The notes below the pieces were generated by a model. It was not told where the DNA came from and did no database searches. It worked only from the letters and a program-made list of their open reading frames with translations. Source: Coriobacteriales bacterium (GTDB taxonomy: Bacteria > Actinomycetota > Coriobacteriia > Coriobacteriales > UBA8131). From it: 9,311 bases of DNA. Where the stretch lies: assembly GCA_031286975.1 (NCBI GenBank), contig JAITTM010000009.1, positions 1-9,311 of the forward strand, in the 5' to 3' direction. Made by a program: the position numbers and the translations under genes. This document shows positions 6,211 to 9,311 of this stretch, one piece after another (the stretch's first letter is position 1; every line of letters begins with the position of its first letter).

Positions 6211-6942
6211 ATGGCTGCTCAATCCGAAAACGAATCGAAAAGTTATCGCGACCCTTTGGGTGCGCGGATACAGGCCGTTAGTGCCGCTCACGAGCGGCGT
6301 GCGGCCAAATATCCGCCGGTCAAAGAGGTCTACGAGGGGTTTTATCTGCAATTCAACCCCAATACACAGGCGGGCACGCACTTCCTAGCGGGCTCAGAGG
6401 GAATCATCGGCACCAAGATGGGCATCACGGCGGAGGCTGATAAACTCCTGCTGACCACCTTTGACGGACGCGCACTTGCCCAGTTAGAGGGCAAGCCTGC
6501 GGAGAAGATCAGGCGCCATCTGCTCAATGGTTGGAGCGTCAACGTTATGCTGTCCCTCATCATCTACACCCACGAGGGCAACAGCTTTACCGGGGAACTT
6601 GCCTGTATCTGCTTTGACCCTGCACTAGGGCTGCCGCTTGAGAGCTTTGTGAAGAACATCACCTACCGCATCAGCAAAGGCACGCATCCCGGGCTCAAGT
6701 TGATGCAGGAGCAACTGATCAAGGTGTTGGAGAGCAACGGCGCCTGGTATCTCACTAAAGACGTCCCTTTGCCCGAGCGCAAAAAGGGCAGCATCATCTA
6801 TAAACGCCGCAAGACCTGGAGTGAACACCTCACCAGCGCGGCCATCCAGGGCAACATCGGCTGCAAGATTGTCTCCACGATGGCTTGGATTGCAATAGCC
6901 GCGGGCATCTTGTTGGCAATCTGGTGGTTTTTATTGCGCTGA
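6211..6942 (+). CDS. Tail-anchored protein of unknown function
   Basis: 243 residues. A soluble, presumably cytoplasmic part of about 218 residues is followed by one C-terminal hydrophobic helix at about 220-242 (IVSTMAWIAIAAGILLAIWWFLL) ending in a single arginine: a tail anchor, with no N-terminal signal peptide. The soluble part has a polar start with ESKSYRDPLGARIQAV, then a mixed alpha/beta region (about 40-155: EVYEGFYLQFNP, LLLTTFDGRALAQLEGKPAEKIRRHLLNG, VMLSLIIYTHEGNSFTGELACICF) and a basic helix-rich linker (165-205: KLMQEQLIKVLESNG, PERKKGSIIYKRRKTW). No catalytic motif is recognised. The DGRALAQLEG turn and the paired strands suggest a small beta-barrel-like fold, but this is weak. 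The start is fixed by the upstream stop at 6190 and the next in-frame ATG being at residue 70. Monocistronic. Confidence 0.8.
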   Translation: MAAQSENESKSYRDPLGARIQAVSAAHERRAAKYPPVKEVYEGFYLQFNPNTQAGTHFLAGSEGIIGTKMGITAEADKLLLTTFDGRALAQLEGKPAEKIRRHLLNGWSVNVMLSLIIYTHEGNSFTGELACICFDPALGLPLESFVKNITYRISKGTHPGLKLMQEQLIKVLESNGAWYLTKDVPLPERKKGSIIYKRRKTWSEHLTSAAIQGNIGCKIVSTMAWIAIAAGILLAIWWFLLR

Positions 6943-6949
6943 ACAGCCC

Positions 6950-6984
6950 AAAAGGAGCCCGGTTTTCTTGCAATCTAAACGGGC
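6950..6984 (-). terminator. Terminator-like hairpin read on the minus strand
   Basis: On the minus strand GCCCGTTT (6984-6977) pairs with AAACCGGGC (6965-6957) around one bulged C, then tcc and TTTT (6953-6950). This follows the minus-strand stop at 6988 by 3 bases. On the + strand the hairpin has no T-tract. A competing larger pairing, ctgaac-a-gccc (6939-6949) with gggc-g-gttcag (6981-6991), spans the stop of the tail-anchored protein gene. Confidence 0.45.
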
Positions 6985-6987
6985 GGT

Positions 6988-7320
6988 TCAGAAAGTTTTC
7001 AAGTTTGGTTCAGATTCAGGTAAGACGGGGGCAAGAAACTCTTCAGGGTTTTTTTGGATACGCCTGTCATGATGGTCGTGGTTGGTGGTTTGCTCATACA
7101 GCGGATCCCAACCAGCGCAGACAAGGTCATGAGCACATGACTCGAGACCGGGCAAGGCATCAGGCATGGAGCCGACAGGCGCGCAGCAAGCAGATCCTTT
7201 ATCCGCGGAACAGCGAAGGTCTGAAGTGGATTTAGGCAAAGATGAAGGAAGTGCTTGCTCCGCGGGGAGTTGCGTGTTACACTCCCTAGGCTCGTTTTCC
7301 TGCTTGGGTTTTGCCTTCAT
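6988..7320 (-). CDS. Possible small gene antisense to the rpsF upstream region
   Basis: 110 codons, ATG 7320 to tga 6988. For: it fills most of an otherwise unexplained 413-base gap in a compact region; a terminator-like hairpin with a T-run follows its stop directly on the same strand; and the C-terminal half has a natural composition (DLVCAGWDPLYEQTTNHDHH, then NPEEFLAPVLP). Against: no real ribosome binding site before ATG 7320, a Pro/Ser/Cys-rich first half, no recognised family, and its 5' end lies antisense to the rpsF leader and over the rpsF -10. A shorter version from the ATG at residue 51 would avoid that overlap, but also lacks a ribosome binding site. There is no signal peptide or membrane segment. 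Six cysteines (residues 14, 37, 45, 46, 62, 68) are clustered before the C-terminal part, so metal binding is conceivable. It may be a real small protein or a chance ORF. Confidence 0.35.
   Translation of the reverse strand: MKAKPKQENEPRECNTQLPAEQALPSSLPKSTSDLRCSADKGSACCAPVGSMPDALPGLESCAHDLVCAGWDPLYEQTTNHDHHDRRIQKNPEEFLAPVLPESEPNLKTF
7033..7055 (+). terminator. Terminator-like hairpin downstream of the tail-anchored protein gene
   Basis: aagaaactc (7033-7041), loop ttca, gggtttttt (7046-7054): nine pairs including two G-T, running into a seven-base T-tract (7049-7055). The stem is weak and A/T-rich but has the layout of an intrinsic terminator, 90 bases after the stop at 6942. It lies inside the possible minus-strand ORF. 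Confidence 0.4.
7255..7283 (+). promoter_or_regulatory. Promoter of the rpsF-ssb-rpsR-rplI operon
   Basis: TTGCTC (7255-7260), exactly 17 bases, TACACT (7278-7283), with TGt (7275-7277) directly before the -10. This is the best sigma-70-type promoter in the window. Transcription would start near 7289-7291, giving a leader of about 65 bases. Confidence 0.65.
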
Positions 7321-7355
7321 AGAACCTGAGCCGCATAGTCCAGAGGAGGTGAAAT
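7289..7355 (+). promoter_or_regulatory. rpsF mRNA leader with a paired structure, possible S6:S18 autoregulatory site
   Basis: ggctc (7289-7293) pairs with gagcc (7328-7332) and gggtt (7306-7310) with aacct (7323-7327), so the two helices stack on the 3' side with a 12-base bulge on the 5' side. A CCG lies at 7331-7333. rpsF leaders in many bacteria carry an RNA motif with a key CCG bound by the S6:S18 complex; whether this is that motif is not established. The strong ribosome binding site gaggaggt (7343-7350) follows. Confidence 0.35.
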
Positions 7356-7649
7356 ATGAAGGCTTATGAACTACTGTTCTTTATCAATCCTACCCTGGAA
7401 GAAGAAGCACGTCTTGCAACCCTCGCACGGGCTGACTACGCCATTACCTCGCAAAAGGGAATCGTCGACAAGGTCGAGGAGTGGGGCAAGCGCAAGCTGG
7501 CTTTTGAGGTAGACAAGATCGCCGACGGGGATTACATCCTCATCGATTTCCACGCTGAACCGTCAGATATTGCTGAGATTGACCGTGTACTGCGCATTAC
7601 AGATGCCGTGCTACGACACATGATTGTGCGCCGCGACGACCGCGAGTAG
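7356..7649 (+). CDS. rpsF: 30S ribosomal protein S6
   Basis: 97 residues, typical length. S6 binds the 16S rRNA central domain together with S18 on the platform of the small subunit. MKAYELLFFINPTLEEE at the N-terminus and the segment VEEWGKRKLAFEVDKIADGDYI (40-61) are characteristic of the family; the C-terminus ends in a short charged tail (VRRDDRE) without the glutamate-rich extension modified in E. coli. The start is certain from the gaggaggt upstream. First gene of the operon with ssb, rpsR and rplI, a conserved order in bacteria. Confidence 0.97.
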   Translation: MKAYELLFFINPTLEEEARLATLARADYAITSQKGIVDKVEEWGKRKLAFEVDKIADGDYILIDFHAEPSDIAEIDRVLRITDAVLRHMIVRRDDRE

Positions 7650-7652
7650 GCA

Positions 7653-7680
7653 TCTGTTGACCTGTAGGTAAAACAACAGA
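7653..7680 (+). other. Intercistronic hairpin between rpsF and ssb
   Basis: tctgttgacc (7653-7662), loop tgta, ggt, a bulge of four A, and caacaga (7674-7680): ten pairs in a 51-base gap. No T-tract follows, so it does not look like a terminator. It could act as an attenuator or a site for mRNA processing or stability that sets ssb apart from rpsF. The ssb ribosome binding site (gaaggtga) begins at 7687 and is free. Confidence 0.55.
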
Positions 7681-7700
7681 AGCAGTGAAGGTGATTGAAC

Positions 7701-8129
7701 ATGAGTATCAACAAAGTACTTATCAGTGGAAACTTGACCCGTGACCCCGAGTTGAGGTCAACCGCATCCGGCATGCCCGTATTGGGCCTTGGTGTGGCCG
7801 TCAACGACAGGCGCAAGAACCAAAGCACCGGTGAGTGGGAGGATTATCCCAACTTCATCGACTGCACCATGTTTGGAGCAAGGGCTCAGAGCATTGCGGG
7901 TTTTCTTTCAAAGGGCGCGAAAGTGGCCGTTGAAGGCAAATTGCGGTGGAGCCAATGGGAGCGCGACGGACAGAAGCGCTCAAAAATCGAAGTGATCATC
8001 GACGAGATCGAGTTCCTCTCATCACGCGACGGTGCATCCCATGCAGCCGTTGCGGCGGGCCCAAGAGCAGATATGGAGATCCCTCCTGCTCCTGAGGTCA
8101 CGATCTATGACGAGGATATCCCGTTCTAG
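7701..8129 (+). CDS. ssb: Single-stranded DNA-binding protein
   Basis: 142 residues from ATG 7701. A TTG two codons earlier is in frame, but gaaggtga (7687-7694) is better spaced for the ATG, and [19 protein letters not shown] is the normal family start. The OB fold covers about residues 1-106 ([51 protein letters not shown]). The C-terminal linker is short, about 30 residues with Ala and Pro, and the acidic tip DEDIPF (137-142) matches the conserved protein-recruiting peptide DDDIPF. SSB coats single-stranded DNA in replication, recombination and repair. No LexA box was seen upstream; it is expressed with the ribosomal genes. Confidence 0.97.
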   Translation: MSINKVLISGNLTRDPELRSTASGMPVLGLGVAVNDRRKNQSTGEWEDYPNFIDCTMFGARAQSIAGFLSKGAKVAVEGKLRWSQWERDGQKRSKIEVIIDEIEFLSSRDGASHAAVAAGPRADMEIPPAPEVTIYDEDIPF

Positions 8130-8152
8130 CAAGTGAAGTTAAGGAGGTCAGC

Positions 8153-8416
8153 ATGGCCGAATATGTACGAGTGCCCCGCAAGAAATACTGTCAATTCTGT
8201 AAGGAAGAGACCACGTTCATCGATTACAAAGACGTCAACCTGCTGCGCAAATACATGACGGATCGCGGTAAAATCAAGCCCCGTCGTGTGACTGGAACCT
8301 GCACGCAACACCAAAATGACCTTGCCACAGCCATCAAGCGCGCACGCGAGGTGGCACTGGTTCCCTATGCGGTGCCCGTTATCAGCGGACGCATCGACCG
8401 TAAGAGCCGTGGCTAG
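8153..8416 (+). CDS. rpsR: 30S ribosomal protein S18, zinc-binding (C+) form
   Basis: 87 residues with strong aaggaggt at 8141-8148. S18 partners S6 on the small-subunit platform. CQFC (C13, C16) and CTQH (C50, H53) make up a full zinc-ribbon ligand set, so this is the C+ type of S18, which in organisms with a second cysteine-free copy is replaced under zinc limitation by Zur control. Conserved core: [20 protein letters not shown] (22-41) and the RRVTGTC segment. Compared with common 75-80-residue S18 proteins it has a slightly longer C-terminus ending in GRIDRKSRG. Confidence 0.97.
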   Translation: MAEYVRVPRKKYCQFCKEETTFIDYKDVNLLRKYMTDRGKIKPRRVTGTCTQHQNDLATAIKRAREVALVPYAVPVISGRIDRKSRG

Positions 8417-8431
8417 AGTAGAGGAGCACCA

Positions 8432-9133
8432 ATGAAAGTCATACTATTGCAGGAACTCAAAGGCAGGGGTGGTGAAGGCGACGTTGTGGAGGTGGCAACG
8501 GGCTTTGCCGTCAACTATCTCTTCCCGCGAAAGATTGCTCTTGAGGCAACTAAGGGCAACCTTAAGCAACTCGAGTTGCGCAAGCACAATATCGAGAAGC
8601 GCGAGTCCGAGCGCCTGGACACCGCTGACAAGATGTTTGCCGCACTCGATCAGAAGACCATCAAGATTGGCGCCAAGGTGGGCGAGGAGGGTCAACTGTT
8701 TGGCTCGGTAACCGCCCAGCAGGTCACCGACGCGCTCAACGAGCAGTTTGGCACCCAGATCGATCGCAAGAAAGTTGACCTCCACGGTACCATAAAGACC
8801 GCTGGCGAGCACGTGGTCACGGTTGCCATCTACCGCGAAGTCAAAGCGAATGTCATCGTCGAGGTTGTTGACGAGAAGAGCCTCAACAGCGCTCAGATCA
8901 TCGATGAGGCCGTCGAGGCTGCCCAAGACGCGCTTAAGGCAGTCGCTAACGAGCCGGTTGAGGCTATTGAGAAAGACGGAGTCGCAACAGAAGACGAGCT
9001 CAGTGCGACGGAAGAGATTCTCGGCGAAGTTGCCGGTGAGCTTGATGCCGCTGTTGCTGTCGCTGTTGAAGAAGTGGCAGAAACCGCTTTGGACGAGGCC
9101 GCCTCAGAAGAGACCGGCCCCACCGAGGGCTAG
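8432..9133 (+). CDS. rplI: 50S ribosomal protein L9 with long acidic C-terminal extension
   Basis: 233 residues, against about 150 in most bacteria. N-terminal domain: MKVILLQELKGRGGEGDVVEV ... FAVNYLFPRKIALEAT (1-40), binding domain V of 23S rRNA near the L1 stalk; the long connecting helix (about 41-75); and the C-terminal globular domain, ending near VIVEVV (141-146). Residues 147-233 are an added segment with 26 Asp/Glu and three Lys and no Arg, rich in Ala, Val and Glu, with runs such as ELDAAVAVAVEEVAETALDE. It is probably helical or disordered. Ribosome binding site gaggag at 8421-8426, 15 bases after the rpsR stop. Last gene of the operon. The extension reads in the same frame without any frameshift sign, and its codon use resembles the rest of the gene. 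Confidence 0.95.
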   Translation: MKVILLQELKGRGGEGDVVEVATGFAVNYLFPRKIALEATKGNLKQLELRKHNIEKRESERLDTADKMFAALDQKTIKIGAKVGEEGQLFGSVTAQQVTDALNEQFGTQIDRKKVDLHGTIKTAGEHVVTVAIYREVKANVIVEVVDEKSLNSAQIIDEAVEAAQDALKAVANEPVEAIEKDGVATEDELSATEEILGEVAGELDAAVAVAVEEVAETALDEAASEETGPTEG

Positions 9134-9160
9134 CCACCAGACCTACCAAAAAGTTATGCA

Positions 9161-9192
9161 AAAAGAGACGTGGCTATTGCCGCGTCTCTTTT
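9161..9192 (+). terminator. Intrinsic terminator of the rpsF operon
   Basis: aaaagagacgtgg (9161-9173), loop ctattg, ccgcgtctctttt (9180-9192): thirteen pairs with one G-T. The terminal tttt forms part of the A/T end of the stem, and the mirrored aaaa makes it usable from either side. It lies 28 bases after the rplI stop. This is the clearest terminator in the window. Confidence 0.85.
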
Positions 9193-9207
9193 GATGCGGT
9201 CTGCGTA

Positions 9208-9270
9208 TTGCCTCAAAATAAAAAGTACTCGAAATACCCTTCGTTGCCTCAGAAATAAATGTACTTGAAA
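9208..9270 (+). repeat. Degenerate direct repeat, 36-base period
   Basis: Two units start with TTGCCTCA at 9208 and 9244. Over the 27 bases 9208-9234 and 9244-9270, 22 positions agree, with the shared blocks TTGCCTCA, GTACT and GAAA around an A/T-rich middle. A further short word, ggtctgc, recurs at 9198-9204 and 9271-9277, flanking the pair. The window ends 41 bases later, so more copies may follow. No gene is seen from 9134 to the edge. Confidence 0.6.
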
Positions 9271-9300
9271 GGTCTGCCTTCTCTCCTTTCGTCTCTGAGG
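9247..9300. repeat. Nested inverted repeats after rplI
   Basis: cctcaga (9247-9253) is inverted as tctgagg (9294-9300); inside it gaaagg (9267-9272) is inverted as cctttc (9285-9290) around a 12-base pyrimidine-rich loop. The left arms belong to the second direct-repeat unit, so the right side may be a shortened inverted copy of the same element. Confidence 0.45.
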
Positions 9301-9311
9301 TTTACTTTACA

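Noticed and set aside
7061..7181. Possible structured RNA: cgcctgtc/gacaggcg enclosing tggttgg/ccaacca and the hairpin gtcatg-agca-catgac
   Set aside because: Each pairing is near the number expected by chance in a 400-base region, no known RNA family is recognised, and the stretch is better explained as part of the possible minus-strand ORF.
9208..9311. Start of a CRISPR array
   Set aside because: Only two imperfect units with 9-base gaps between them; no repeat-spacer pattern of CRISPR type and no cas genes in the window.

Overview
The window reads as chromosomal DNA from a moderately GC-rich bacterium, most likely an actinobacterium of the Coriobacteriia type. That placement is inference. 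It rests on the parAB and rpsF-ssb-rpsR-rplI neighbourhood, usually close to oriC in actinobacteria; on a C-terminal three-helix membrane anchor that I remember from surface proteins of gut actinobacteria and Firmicutes; and on one apparently leaderless gene. No transposase, integrase, phage gene, tRNA, rRNA or CRISPR array is visible. It looks like an ordinary core region with some unusual gene ends and intergenic signals.

Layout. Positions 1-1392 hold a + strand segregation operon: the 3' end of parA, parB overlapping it by 8 bases, and after an intercistronic hairpin a 104-residue single-pass membrane protein. Positions 1558-2181 encode a small exported membrane protein made of a signal peptide and a three-helix anchor. 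It converges on rlmN (minus strand, 2188-3258), a 23S rRNA/tRNA adenine methyltransferase. A 165-base divergent promoter region separates rlmN from a ddl / thioredoxin-reductase-like pair (3424-5387). A GNAT acetyltransferase lies on the minus strand (5411-6007), then a divergent tail-anchored protein of unknown function (6211-6942). The 413-base gap from 6943 to 7355 holds a possible minus-strand gene of 110 codons with its own terminator-like hairpin, a + strand terminator-like hairpin, and the strong promoter and leader of the ribosomal operon. rpsF, ssb, rpsR and rplI follow (7356-9133), closed by a clear intrinsic terminator. The last 120 bases are AT-rich and hold a degenerate direct repeat and nested inverted repeats that may continue past the edge.

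How the genes work together. ParA/ParB act in origin segregation. Ddl makes D-Ala-D-Ala for peptidoglycan. The flavoprotein is a disulfide reductase whose NAD(P)H site looks lost, which suggests another electron donor. RlmN and S6/S18/L9 serve the ribosome, and SSB serves replication and repair. I see no clearly new multigene system. The best leads are the Ala/Thr-rich N-terminal extension of Ddl, the acidic extension of L9, the reductase without NADPH motifs, the anchor-only membrane protein, the antisense ORF at 6988-7320, and the repeats after rplI.
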